From Bacillus sp. SJS (lineage in GTDB: Bacteria; Bacillota; Bacilli; Bacillales; Bacillaceae), in the NCBI RefSeq assembly GCF_000732485.2, contig NZ_JAQV02000002.1, positions 88,661-152,660 of the forward strand: 64,000 bases of DNA, read 5' to 3'. This document shows, in pieces, positions 10,150-18,778 of this stretch (its first letter is position 1; the number at the start of each line of letters is the position of its first letter). A program made the translations under genes and the position numbers. The notes below the pieces were generated by a model. That model searched no databases, was not told where the DNA came from, and saw nothing but the letters and a program-made list of their open reading frames with translations.

Positions 10150-11079
10150 TTATTTACAGAAAATATGTTTTCCGATTTTTTTAATTTGCGGTCTGCCCCA
10201 AATCCATCCGCTTGTAGCTGTATCAGGATTAAAATAATACAAAGCGCTTTCTGTGGGATCCCAGCCGTTTATCGCATCAAGAACCGCTTTCTTAGCCTGT
10301 TCATTCGGTTCAAGCCAAATCTGCCCATCTGCTACAGCCGTAAATGCACCTGGCTCGAAAATAACGCCAGCTGCTGTATCCGGGAATGTCGGGCTGTCAA
10401 TGCGGTTCAAAATAACAGCCGCAACAGCTACCTGTCCTACATAGGATTCTCCCCTTGATTCCCCATAAACAGCATTCGCCATCAGCTGAAGGTCATTTTG
10501 AGAGTATCCTGCAGGCATATTAACTGCCGTATTGTTTGATTTCTGTTTCTGTGCAGTTTGTTTTTGATTTCCTTTTGGAGCTTTCTGCTTTTGGCCGCCG
10601 CCCTTTTGATTTTGAGCCAGCTTTTGACCATTCCCCTGATTTTTAGCTCTCATTTGGGTTCTGAGTTTTTTGGAAGGACCGGTTTGTTTTTCAAGGGGAA
10701 TCCCGCCATAATGAGTAAAGTCTTTTCCTTTCGAAAGCTGTGTATGAACAAATTGGTCATTAAAATCAGACTGGTTAACCAGCTTTTGCTTTGTTGTCAG
10801 TCCAACAAGCCCGTCAACATTTTCAAGACCGTAATCATGCTGAAAATTCCTTACAGCCCAATAAGTGCTCCATCCATACACTCCATCAATTTTTCCGTGG
10901 TAATACCCTATATACTGAAGCCTCGCCTGCAATTCAATGACATCATTGCCGACTGCTCCCCGCTGAATGACCTGCTGCGTAAATGCTTTTGATTTTGGTA
11001 GATCCGAATACACGTAAGACGACGTTAATATGAAGGTAACTGATAAAAGTACCATCCATGCAAAACGTATTCTGTTCAT
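10150..11079 (-). CDS. sleB: Spore cortex-lytic enzyme SleB
   Basis: Lytic transglycosylase that degrades muramic-delta-lactam cortex during germination. Signal peptide at residues 1-27, a peptidoglycan-binding domain at about 42-105, a lysine/glutamine-rich linker at about 140-185, and a C-terminal hydrolase-2 catalytic domain from 192 to 309 with the conserved GESRGE segment that holds the catalytic glutamate. The linker is longer and more Q/K-rich than I recall for B. subtilis. ATG follows AGGAGGCAGCATC. A sigma-G-type promoter precedes it. Confidence 0.95.
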   Translation of the reverse strand: MNRIRFAWMVLLSVTFILTSSYVYSDLPKSKAFTQQVIQRGAVGNDVIELQARLQYIGYYHGKIDGVYGWSTYWAVRNFQHDYGLENVDGLVGLTTKQKLVNQSDFNDQFVHTQLSKGKDFTHYGGIPLEKQTGPSKKLRTQMRAKNQGNGQKLAQNQKGGGQKQKAPKGNQKQTAQKQKSNNTAVNMPAGYSQNDLQLMANAVYGESRGESYVGQVAVAAVILNRIDSPTFPDTAAGVIFEPGAFTAVADGQIWLEPNEQAKKAVLDAINGWDPTESALYYFNPDTATSGWIWGRPQIKKIGKHIFCK

Positions 11080-11118
11080 GATGCTGCCTCCTAAGTTATG
11101 GATGATTTTTGTTATATG

Positions 11119-11148
11119 TATTTTTTGTAGTGAATGGCATTTTATTCA
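11119..11148 (-). promoter_or_regulatory. Candidate sigma-G promoter for sleB-ypeB
   Basis: Minus-strand TGAATA (11143-11148), 17-base spacer, AAAAATA (11119-11125). The -35 matches the forespore consensus well, the -10 less so. Consistent with sleB being a forespore gene. Confidence 0.5.
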
Positions 11149-11332
11149 TGATCTTCGGGATGGGATATAATGGGATACTTTAAGTGATACAATTTGTTTT
11201 AAATAATGTTTGCTATTTCAATTTAGGTCATTCATATTTGGGGACTGTTTAGAATGGCCTGCTGAGGCAGCTAAAGCAGCTTTTAAAAACAGAATGTCTA
11301 TGTGAGTGGAATCTAACCTTTTTCGTCATACA

Positions 11333-11363
11333 ACAAAAAAAGCCCGGAAAAGTACCGGACTCC
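11333..11363 (-). terminator. Terminator downstream of prsW
   Basis: Minus-strand AGTCCGG-tactttt-CCGGGCT followed by seven T residues, just after the prsW stop. Confidence 0.85.
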
Positions 11364-11369
11364 TGAACA

Positions 11370-12023
11370 TTATATATGTCTGGCAAGTCTCGCCTGCTTA
11401 GCTTTATGCAAAGCAAACCACCAAAGAATCAGCATAAACGGCAGCATGATAACAGGCCAGAATTTGTAGGTGAACAGTATGTAATCATAAAATCCGTGTA
11501 AAATTACCGGCAATGTTAAGCTAAGCACCAGCCATTTCTTTTTTTTCTTACGATTTTGTGTGAATTTACTTTTCCCTAGGTAGTAGCCCATAATAACACC
11601 AAACAGCGCATGGCTTGAGACTGGAAAAAAAGCTCTTCCAATTGCAAATTCAAGACCGTTGGCAAAAAGGAACAGAATGTTTTCCAATGTCGCAAACCCC
11701 AAAGAAACCGCGCTTCCGTAAACGATTCCATCATAATGTTCGTCAAAATGCACATGGGGGTATATGGCAACAAATAAAATGAACCATTTAAAGAATTCCT
11801 CTAAAAAGCCATACGCAAAAAAGATACGAATAAAATCGTTTGAAAATACTTTTTCTACATCTATTATGTATTGAATAAACATAAGCGGGAAAACAAGGAC
11901 CATACCGAAAATAAATGCCCGAACTACCATATATACAGGCTCTTTATCAAATTGATCTTTTAAGTAAAAATAGCATAATATTGCCAGACCAGGGGCAATT
12001 CCTGCCGATACTGCCGCAATCAT
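11370..12023 (-). CDS. prsW: Site-1 intramembrane protease PrsW
   Basis: Membrane metalloprotease that makes the first cut in the anti-sigma-W factor RsiW in B. subtilis. The 217-residue protein has about seven hydrophobic segments, the EExxK-type motif at residues 75-79 (EEFFK), and later conserved histidines (SSHALFG and ILHGFYDY) expected in this family. It is followed by its own terminator and precedes sleB, as in B. subtilis. No rsiW or sigW lies in this window. Confidence 0.9.
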   Translation of the reverse strand: MIAAVSAGIAPGLAILCYFYLKDQFDKEPVYMVVRAFIFGMVLVFPLMFIQYIIDVEKVFSNDFIRIFFAYGFLEEFFKWFILFVAIYPHVHFDEHYDGIVYGSAVSLGFATLENILFLFANGLEFAIGRAFFPVSSHALFGVIMGYYLGKSKFTQNRKKKKKWLVLSLTLPVILHGFYDYILFTYKFWPVIMLPFMLILWWFALHKAKQARLARHI

Positions 12024-12107
12024 ACAGAAAGCCTCTTTTCAATTTTTGTCAATTGCATCCAGTTATATCGTAACACGTACAGCTGCAATTGAACATGCCT
12101 TCCGAAC

Positions 12108-13079
12108 TTAGAAATTTTCAAAATCTCCCTGATCAGCGAATCCTTTACTTGATAATAATACCCCTAGTTTGATTCGCGCTTTTTTACTATCATAGTCCCC
12201 CCCGAGCAAAACACCCTTTTGCTGAAGATCCTCTGCACTGCCCGAGTAACTGTAGGTTGGATGGACTTTCCCTTCTTCGGCGCTTGTTGTAACAACAACC
12301 GTTATTCCTTCTTTTAATGCCTCTTCGATTGCCGGAACCATAAACGGAGTGACTTGTCCTCTGCCTACTCCTTCAATTACAATCCCTTTCGCACCAGCCT
12401 GTACAGAAGCTTGTATAAATAGTCCATCCTGACCTGTATGGGATTTTATAATATCGACCCTAGGAAACTTCCGTACGAGATGATGCTGGTCTCTGCGAAT
12501 CGGTTTTTGATAAATGAAAACCCGGTCATTATCGATAATTCCCATATACCCATACCCAAATGATTCAAAGCCCTGCAGGTTTGATGCATGCACCTTTTTA
12601 ACATATTTAGCTGAATAAATTCTTTCGTTAAATACAACAACCGCACCTGCATCCGCGAGAGAATCGCTGGCCGCTGCATAAATGGAATTCCGTAAATTTG
12701 AATATACGTCCGTTCCTACATCGTGCGGAGCCTTCTGCGAGCCTGTTATCACAACCGGTCTTTGATCTTTAATCGTCAAGTCGAGAAAATAAGCCGTTTC
12801 CTCCAGGCAGTCCGTTCCATGGGTAACCACGATGCCTGATACTTGAGGATCTTGAAATTCCTGTTCTATCACTTCTTTCAGCGAAACCATTTTATCCATC
12901 GTAATATGCATACTTGGCAGCTGCATAACATCAATAACCTTTACTTCAATGTCTTCAGGAAGTCTGCAAAGAGCAGCAAGCTCTTCACCTGACAGCTCTC
13001 CTGATGATAGAAGGCCTTCTGATATTTCCTTGCTGGCTATTGTTCCTCCCGTTGTTAAAAGAAGCACTTTCTTCTTCAT
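12108..13079 (-). CDS. Type I L-asparaginase
   Basis: Hydrolyses asparagine to aspartate and ammonia. The 323-residue protein has both threonine motifs: TGGTIA at 10-15 with the nucleophile Thr13, and HGTD at 87-90 with Thr89. There is no signal peptide, which fits a cytoplasmic type I enzyme. Its ATG overlaps the ypdA stop by four bases (ATGA), so the two are translationally coupled. B. subtilis ansA lies elsewhere, in the ansR-controlled operon, so this linkage differs from that reference; I leave the symbol blank because the orthology is not certain. Confidence 0.9.
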   Translation of the reverse strand: MKKKVLLLTTGGTIASKEISEGLLSSGELSGEELAALCRLPEDIEVKVIDVMQLPSMHITMDKMVSLKEVIEQEFQDPQVSGIVVTHGTDCLEETAYFLDLTIKDQRPVVITGSQKAPHDVGTDVYSNLRNSIYAAASDSLADAGAVVVFNERIYSAKYVKKVHASNLQGFESFGYGYMGIIDNDRVFIYQKPIRRDQHHLVRKFPRVDIIKSHTGQDGLFIQASVQAGAKGIVIEGVGRGQVTPFMVPAIEEALKEGITVVVTTSAEEGKVHPTYSYSGSAEDLQQKGVLLGGDYDSKKARIKLGVLLSSKGFADQGDFENF

Positions 13080-14047
13080 TCATTTTCCCCCTTTTTTATA
13101 TTCTCAGCAATAAGGCCCCCGTGGAATCGTCCATTTTCAATGAATATTTCATTCGCATTGTTGCCTGCAGCCAGTACTCCCGCAATATAGAGACCCTCTA
13201 TATTCGTCTCCATCGTCTCCGGGTTATAAATTGGCCTTCCTGATTCCTCATCCACATTTATGCCCATTCTTTTTAAAAATTGATGATCAGGATGATAGCC
13301 TGTCATCGCGAAAACAAAATCGTTCTCAATTCTTTTCTTTTCATTTCCAACGGTGTATTCGATTTCATGTTCAGTTATTTCAGTTGCACATGCTCCGAAT
13401 TCCATCGTAATTGCGCCATTCCGGACAAGAGCTTCAAACTCAGGCAAAATCCAAGGTTTTACACTTTTAGAATAAACGCTGCCTCTATATAAAACCGTTA
13501 CTCTTGCCCCTGCTTTTACAAGTTCTAAGGCCGCATCAACACTGGAATTTTTCCCGCCAATCACAGTTACGTCCTGATCAAAATAAGGATGACCTTCAGT
13601 AAAATAGTGAAAAACCTTCGGCAAATTTTCGCCTGGAATGTTCATATAGTTGGGATGATCATAATAACCTGTCGCAATAACGACATAATTTGCACCATAT
13701 CTTCCTTTGGAAGTCTCCACTGCGAAGAATCCATTCTCCATCTTCTCTACATGCTCTACTTTTTCAAAAGGCAGAACACGGATGCCCTTTCTTTTCACTA
13801 CGGATCGGTAATAAGCAAGTGCCTGATTTCGAACCGGCTTGCGGTTTTCCGTAATAAATGCGACATCTCCGATTTCAAGCTTTTCACTTGAGCTGAAAAA
13901 TGTCTGATGGGTTGGATAATGATAAATGGCATTCACAATGTTCCCTTTTTCAATCACAACCGGGTCAATCCCAATATTTTTTAATGCTATAGCGGCAGCT
14001 AATCCGCATGGACCTCCGCCGACAATTAAAGCTTTTTCATTTCGCAT
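13076..14047 (-). CDS. ypdA: Bacillithiol-disulfide reductase YpdA (Bdr)
   Basis: FAD- and NADPH-dependent reductase of oxidised bacillithiol. It has the N-terminal dinucleotide motif GGGPCG, whose cysteine is the proposed redox residue (position 14 from the chosen ATG), a second GGKNSS nucleotide-binding motif in the centre, and the FAMTGYHPD segment. Two in-frame ATGs are six bases apart; the second is preferred because GGGAG is about 10 bases from it. Length is 323 residues. The asparaginase gene overlaps its stop. Confidence 0.92.
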   Translation of the reverse strand: MRNEKALIVGGGPCGLAAAIALKNIGIDPVVIEKGNIVNAIYHYPTHQTFFSSSEKLEIGDVAFITENRKPVRNQALAYYRSVVKRKGIRVLPFEKVEHVEKMENGFFAVETSKGRYGANYVVIATGYYDHPNYMNIPGENLPKVFHYFTEGHPYFDQDVTVIGGKNSSVDAALELVKAGARVTVLYRGSVYSKSVKPWILPEFEALVRNGAITMEFGACATEITEHEIEYTVGNEKKRIENDFVFAMTGYHPDHQFLKRMGINVDEESGRPIYNPETMETNIEGLYIAGVLAAGNNANEIFIENGRFHGGLIAENIKKGENE

Positions 14048-14129
14048 AACCATCTCACTCCCGTATAGATAGGACCTGTTTCAGAGAAGTGTTCCCATTA
14101 ATCTCTGTTCATTGAACTTTTCTTCAATT

Positions 14130-14162
14130 AAAAATCTCCTATCTAATGATAGGAGATTTTTT
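14130..14162. terminator. Terminator downstream of gudB
   Basis: AAAAATCTCCTAT-ctaatg-ATAGGAGATTTTTT, a symmetrical hairpin with T-runs on both strands, separating gudB from ypdA. Confidence 0.9.
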
Positions 14163-14178
14163 CAAGGCTTGCAACGGA

Positions 14179-15450
14179 TTAGATCCAGCCTCTGAATCTG
14201 CTCGCTTCAGCTGTTTTTCGGACACCGACCATGTAGGCTGCGAGCCTCATGTCCACTCTTCTGTTTTGGGCTGTTTCATATATGTTATTGAATGATTTCA
14301 CCATTACTTTTTCAAGCTTTTCTTCGACTTCTTCCTCTGTCCAATAATAGCCTTGGTTATTCTGAACCCACTCAAAATAGGACACGGTAACTCCTCCTGC
14401 ACTTGCCAGCACGTCCGGAACAAGAAGAATACCTCTGTCGTTCAGGATTTGAGTGGCTTCAAGGGTTGTAGGACCGTTTGCAGCCTCAACCACAATGGAA
14501 GCGCGGATATTATGGGCGTTCTCTTCTGTAATCTGGTTTTCGATTGCAGCCGGAACCAGAATGTCGCAATCCAGCTCAAGCAATTCTTTATTTGTAATCG
14601 TATCATTGAAAAGCTTCGTAACGGTTCCAAAGCTGTCCCGCCGATCCAATAAATAATCAATATCAAGCCCCTCTGGATCATACAAGCCGCCATACGCGTC
14701 TGATATTCCAACTACCTTCGCGCCTGCATCATGCATAAACTTGGAAAGGAAGCTCCCTGCATTACCAAAGCCTTGAACTACAACACGGGCACCCTCAAGG
14801 GAAATCCCTTTACGTTTAGCTGCTTCAAATATACAAATGGTTACACCCTTTGCTGTCGCTGATTCACGTCCATGTGAACCGCCAAGCACAAGTGGTTTAC
14901 CAGTAATGAACCCCGGAGAATTAAATTCATCAATTCGGCTGTACTCATCCATCATCCAAGCCATAATTTGAGAATTTGTAAATACATCCGGTGCTGGAAT
15001 ATCTTTAGTCGGTCCAACAATCTGACTGATGGCCCTTACATACCCCCGGCTTAAACGCTCAAGCTCTCTAAAGGACATGTCTCTTGGGTCGCAGACAATT
15101 CCGCCTTTACCGCCTCCATAAGGGAGATCAACAATTCCGCACTTCAAGCTCATCCAGATTGAAAGCGCTTTAACTTCGGTTTCTGTTACATTTGGATGAA
15201 AACGAATTCCGCCTTTAGTAGGACCGACTGCATCATTATGCTGAGCCCGGTATCCCGTAAAAATCTTTACGGATCCGTCATCCATCCGTACAGGAATTTT
15301 CACAGTCATCATACGAATAGGCTCTTTAAGCAGTTCATAAACTTCTTCAGGATAACCCAGTTTTTCCAGGGCTTTATGTATCACCGTTTGTGTCGCTTTT
15401 AACACATCATGCTTTTCATGGTTACTCTCGGTGTTTTTCTCGGCTACCAT
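14179..15450 (-). CDS. gudB: NAD-specific glutamate dehydrogenase GudB
   Basis: Oxidatively deaminates glutamate to 2-oxoglutarate and ammonia. The 423-residue protein matches the GudB/RocG family throughout, including PYGGGKGGI around the catalytic lysine and the Rossmann segment VVQGFGNAGS. Position next to ypdA and the N-terminal sequence favour gudB over rocG. The ATG at 15450 is set by AGGAGG seven bases upstream. Residues 93-95 read VKA once; the laboratory B. subtilis 168 allele is inactive because of a nine-base duplication here, so this gene should encode active enzyme. Confidence 0.95.
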   Translation of the reverse strand: MVAEKNTESNHEKHDVLKATQTVIHKALEKLGYPEEVYELLKEPIRMMTVKIPVRMDDGSVKIFTGYRAQHNDAVGPTKGGIRFHPNVTETEVKALSIWMSLKCGIVDLPYGGGKGGIVCDPRDMSFRELERLSRGYVRAISQIVGPTKDIPAPDVFTNSQIMAWMMDEYSRIDEFNSPGFITGKPLVLGGSHGRESATAKGVTICIFEAAKRKGISLEGARVVVQGFGNAGSFLSKFMHDAGAKVVGISDAYGGLYDPEGLDIDYLLDRRDSFGTVTKLFNDTITNKELLELDCDILVPAAIENQITEENAHNIRASIVVEAANGPTTLEATQILNDRGILLVPDVLASAGGVTVSYFEWVQNNQGYYWTEEEVEEKLEKVMVKSFNNIYETAQNRRVDMRLAAYMVGVRKTAEASRFRGWI

Positions 15451-15649
15451 AAGTAAACCTCCTAATGTCAATCAATTGATATAGACGGCCTTTCAGACAA
15501 TAGTATACACCTTCACTGTAGTTATGCAAAGACATAATGGCTGTTTTGGGGGAAATTTTGGCATGAATTTGCGAGCGGTTGCAAGAGCATATATGACGGT
15601 TATTTTATTGAATTTTCAGACCTTTTGATAATACCTTTAAATTGAAATG

Positions 15650-15688
15650 AAAAACCGGCCGCTCCCTCGAATTAGAGAGCGGCCGGCC
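15650..15688 (-). terminator. Terminator downstream of mecB
   Basis: Minus-strand GGCCGGCCGCTCTC...GAGGGAGCGGCCGG followed by TTTTTC; a very stable stem immediately after the mecB stop. Confidence 0.88.
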
Positions 15689-15693
15689 TTAAG

Positions 15694-16281
15694 TCAATGA
15701 AAATACTTAGTAAGCTGATTGATTGCTTCTTCTTTCATAATTTGCTTTCCATATTCATGCAGCCTGTGCAAAGTCAGTGTAGTGGAACTCCCAAACTCCG
15801 CTAATACGGCAATCACCGTTTCTATTTGAGCAGGAGCATAATCATCAAGATGAAGAAAATATCTCTGATTATAAAAATATACGGCTCCTTGGGTAAGACC
15901 TATTTGTTTCAATGCCTTTGACAATTGAATCAGGTCTTCGAAAGCATGAAATTCATAAACGATATCGATGCTTTCATCGAGCTTAACCTGCATTTCAATA
16001 TAATCATCCGCATAATCTTCTTCTTCTTCCTCTATATCTTCATTGCTTTTTGTAACGATAACAACCATCCCTTGAGCCTGGAGAGAAAAAACTTCCACAG
16101 CAAGAGATCCGTGAGCCTCAAAGCCAAGTTCAAGGCTTGCTTCATTCATCATATCCTTGAAGAGCTGATGCACCTTGAATGAATCCTTCCAAAGGTCTTC
16201 CTTAGTCAGACCGCGATCCATAAGATCGTCAATCGTAAGAAATATCTTGATTTTGTTATAATTAAGGCGCTCCAAACGCAT
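15694..16281 (-). CDS. mecB: MecA-type adaptor protein MecB (YpbH)
   Basis: ClpC adaptor paralogue of MecA. The 195-residue product has the conserved N-terminal substrate-binding region (MRLERLNYNKIKIFLTIDDL), an acidic linker at about residues 80-95 (EDIEEEEEDYADD), and the C-terminal ClpC-interacting domain. Position next to gudB identifies it as the YpbH/MecB paralogue rather than MecA. In B. subtilis it is linked to ClpC activity and sporulation control. Good GGAGGGAAAGAG ribosome site. Confidence 0.93.
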   Translation of the reverse strand: MRLERLNYNKIKIFLTIDDLMDRGLTKEDLWKDSFKVHQLFKDMMNEASLELGFEAHGSLAVEVFSLQAQGMVVIVTKSNEDIEEEEEDYADDYIEMQVKLDESIDIVYEFHAFEDLIQLSKALKQIGLTQGAVYFYNQRYFLHLDDYAPAQIETVIAVLAEFGSSTTLTLHRLHEYGKQIMKEEAINQLTKYFH

Positions 16282-16403
16282 CTCTTTCCCTCCTGCCGTA
16301 AAACCCTTACCATGTAATTATTCTATGTTTTACAAGTAAGATGGTTCGTTAATTTGTTAACAGTTTACAACGGCAGCGAAAAATAGACAAGTTTATTCCA
16401 TTC

Positions 16404-17321
16404 CTACATCGCAAGCTTTTCCTTCAGCCATATTTCCCACTCATGATTGGTTGATCCGAGCAGACAATCCTTATAGGAGCTCTTCTTTTCTTCATCCATA
16501 AACTGAAACGCTCCCCCGCCAAGTCCCACCTGCAAATCTGGAAACCTACCTTTCAGAACATCAACGGTTTTAAGCGTCCGTTCAACATTTTCTTCAAGTG
16601 TGCAGGCGAGAAACAAAAATTTGGGATGCACTTCCTCCAGCACAATTGGAAGATCGTCCTCTGCTATACTTGAACCTAGATAGATTACTTCAAATCCTCT
16701 TCTGCGCAGGAAAAGGGTGAAAATGAGCAGCCCCATCTCATGCCATTCTCCCGGTCCGCACACAGCGATAACCTTCGGAAGGAGACCATTCACTGGCAGA
16801 GTATGCAGGATCATTCCAATCCTTGACCGCAGAAAGGAGGTCGCAAAATGTTCATGTGCCGTTGTAATCTTCCCCTGCTCCCACAAATCCCCGACCTTGG
16901 CGAGCACAGACCCAAGTATATCAATCATCACTTTATCAATCGAATAAAGACTAAAAGCTCGGTTCATCAGTTCATGTGCCAGATTTTCATCAAAAGAAAG
17001 CAGTGCTTTAAGCAAATCGTCCATAAGTTCAACAGAGCGGTCTGCAGTCTGTTCAGGTTCAATCATTCCGTCATTAACCGGAAGGCCCGTATTTTCGAGT
17101 AAGTTAACAGCCTGACTGATGGAAAATCCTTTATTCACTTTGCTGATCAGCCATTTTAGAATTCGAATGTGGTCTTCTGTATACAATCTGTGTCCGGATT
17201 CGTTCCGTACTGGAGCGATCATCTGGTATCGTCTCTCCCATGCCCGGAGTGTTCCCGGCTGAATGCCCAGCATTTTTGAAACAGCTTTAATATTATATTT
17301 ACCTTCTTCTGGATTCGGCAT
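16404..17321 (-). CDS. MerR-family regulator with B12-binding domain (CarH/LitR-like)
   Basis: A 305-residue transcription factor with three parts: MerR helix-turn-helix (residues 8-78, GTLRAWERRY), a four-helix bundle (about 95-175) and a Rossmann cobalamin-binding domain (about 183-300). The bundle has the W-x9-EH signature (W147, E157, H158) and the B12 domain has E192-x-H194-xx-G197, the lower-ligand histidine motif. These mark the adenosylcobalamin light sensors CarH and LitR, which repress carotenoid or stress genes in the dark. The residue after W147 is Glu, whereas Thermus CarH has His132, the second cobalt ligand of the light-adapted form. No carotenoid gene lies nearby. Start ATG has GGAGGATAAACA. 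Confidence 0.88.
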   Translation of the reverse strand: MPNPEEGKYNIKAVSKMLGIQPGTLRAWERRYQMIAPVRNESGHRLYTEDHIRILKWLISKVNKGFSISQAVNLLENTGLPVNDGMIEPEQTADRSVELMDDLLKALLSFDENLAHELMNRAFSLYSIDKVMIDILGSVLAKVGDLWEQGKITTAHEHFATSFLRSRIGMILHTLPVNGLLPKVIAVCGPGEWHEMGLLIFTLFLRRRGFEVIYLGSSIAEDDLPIVLEEVHPKFLFLACTLEENVERTLKTVDVLKGRFPDLQVGLGGGAFQFMDEEKKSSYKDCLLGSTNHEWEIWLKEKLAM

Positions 17322-17421
17322 TGTTTATCCTCCATCACCGCACAATAAAACATATATGCAAAAACTTCTTTTTTAAATTATATCGAAATGAACACTTTGT
17401 GTAAACTTTGTATAAGTATTG

Positions 17422-18195
17422 TTAATCAACTTTATCTGCTGTAATGGTAATAAAATGTGCTTCTGCAGGTGCACCAAGTCGAAATGGAAGCTGGGTAGTG
17501 CCATATCCATTGCTGATAAGCTGGGCTCCGTAAGCTTTATTATGTAACTTTCCTTTTTCATATAATCCGAATCCGAACAGTCTTATTTGTCCGCCATGCG
17601 TGTGTCCTGATAAAACAAGCCGGATGCCGTGCTCTTTATTTATTTGTTTATCAATATCAGGGTTATGGCAAAGCAAAATCCGGAAATCTGCGTTTTTTGA
17701 TTCCTTTAACGCCTGGTCGAGCCTGTCCCACCCGAATTTTATTTCGCTAACGCCAAGGAGGCTTATCTTTTTTTCGGATATTGAAGGAATCGAGTGCGCT
17801 TGATTTTCAAGGAGCTTAACATTCTCCTCTTTCAATAAACTCTTCAGCTCAAGCAGGTCACATTCCGGGTCATTATTTCCGAGGACCATAACAACTGGCC
17901 CTTCTTCTCCTAATCTCCGTAAATTACGGCGAATTCTTTCAAGCGGCACTCCCTTTTCTGTTAAATCTCCTCCAATACAAACCAGATCAGGCTTCTTTGG
18001 CAATTTCGCCATCAATCTCTCTGAAACCCTTCTTCTATGGATATCGGAAATGAAAAGGATACTCAATTCGCCATGCCCGCTCGGAAAATCTTGAAATTGA
18101 AGCTTCTGTCTATCCAATCGGTTTCCATGAGCTTTTATAAACATGACAGAAGTCATAAAGAGAACCAGAACAGCCCCTGCTATTAGATAAATCAT
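17422..18195 (-). CDS. ypbG: Metallophosphoesterase YpbG
   Basis: Membrane-anchored calcineurin-type phosphoesterase: one N-terminal helix (residues 1-20), then SDIH, GGDLTE, LGNND, LLCHNPD and SGHTHGGQ, the full set of metal-binding motifs in order. The substrate is not known; paralogues of this type act on UDP-linked lipids or cyclic nucleotides. The ATG at 18195 follows AGGTGATTAC and gives 257 residues; the longer frame upstream overlaps ypbF and is not needed. It is probably co-transcribed with ypbF. Confidence 0.9.
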   Translation of the reverse strand: MIYLIAGAVLVLFMTSVMFIKAHGNRLDRQKLQFQDFPSGHGELSILFISDIHRRRVSERLMAKLPKKPDLVCIGGDLTEKGVPLERIRRNLRRLGEEGPVVMVLGNNDPECDLLELKSLLKEENVKLLENQAHSIPSISEKKISLLGVSEIKFGWDRLDQALKESKNADFRILLCHNPDIDKQINKEHGIRLVLSGHTHGGQIRLFGFGLYEKGKLHNKAYGAQLISNGYGTTQLPFRLGAPAEAHFITITADKVD

Positions 18196-18214
18196 GTAAT
18201 CACCTGATTTCCGC

Positions 18215-18673
18215 TCATTTGCTTTCGTAAAAAAGATTAATATCAAATTCATTCTTCATCATTTGAAAAACGGACGTTCTTTTCTTCCAATGATATGGCT
18301 GCGGCCATAATTCTCCGCTTTTCCGAATAACCTCGCACCGTAAAGCATGATATTCTGTTTCAGCTTTGACTTCCTTCTTTTTAAAGTAAAGGGCTGTTGC
18401 ATAAGCACCCGCTATAGCTACGATAAAATATAGATGAAAAGATTCGTCGACAAAACGGGACACCACGATGGAAAGACTGTTGTCACTTGTCAGGACAATC
18501 ACTTTGTAAAAATAAACCATAAAAATAATCATACATACGAATGCAGCAAGCTGAAGGCTCAGCACTTTTTTCTTCAGATTTTCAAACTTTCTCTTTTTAT
18601 CAACTAAACTTTGGAGCATTTTTTTTGTCGGCTCATCCGTGATCGGCTCAAGCTGCTCAATCGCTTTTTCCAT
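18215..18673 (-). CDS. ypbF: YpbF-like membrane protein of unknown function
   Basis: A 152-residue protein with a charged helical N-terminus (about 1-40, possible coiled coil), two membrane helices (roughly 42-62 and 83-100) and a C-terminal cytosolic part. It is assigned by position between ypbE and ypbG and by length. The ATG at 18673 is set by AGGGTGAT; a GTG three codons earlier overlaps that site and was rejected. No functional motif. Confidence 0.8.
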   Translation of the reverse strand: MEKAIEQLEPITDEPTKKMLQSLVDKKRKFENLKKKVLSLQLAAFVCMIIFMVYFYKVIVLTSDNSLSIVVSRFVDESFHLYFIVAIAGAYATALYFKKKEVKAETEYHALRCEVIRKSGELWPQPYHWKKRTSVFQMMKNEFDINLFYESK

Positions 18674-18744
18674 CTTAATCACCCTGCCTCTGGACTTTTC
18701 TAATATTTATTCAAAAAGGGGACAGGGTATGAAGAAGAGGAGAC

Positions 18745-18778
18745 AAAAATAATCTTCGTTCACTTGAACGAAGATTAT
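18745..18778 (-). terminator. Terminator downstream of ypbE
   Basis: Minus-strand GATAATCTTCGTTC-aagt-GAACGAAGATTATTTTTG, overlapping the ypbE stop. Confidence 0.88.

Noticed and set aside
10558..10992. Plus-strand 144-codon frame inside sleB
   Set aside because: Antisense to well-conserved SleB coding sequence including its low-complexity linker, which opens the opposite frame; no ribosome site.
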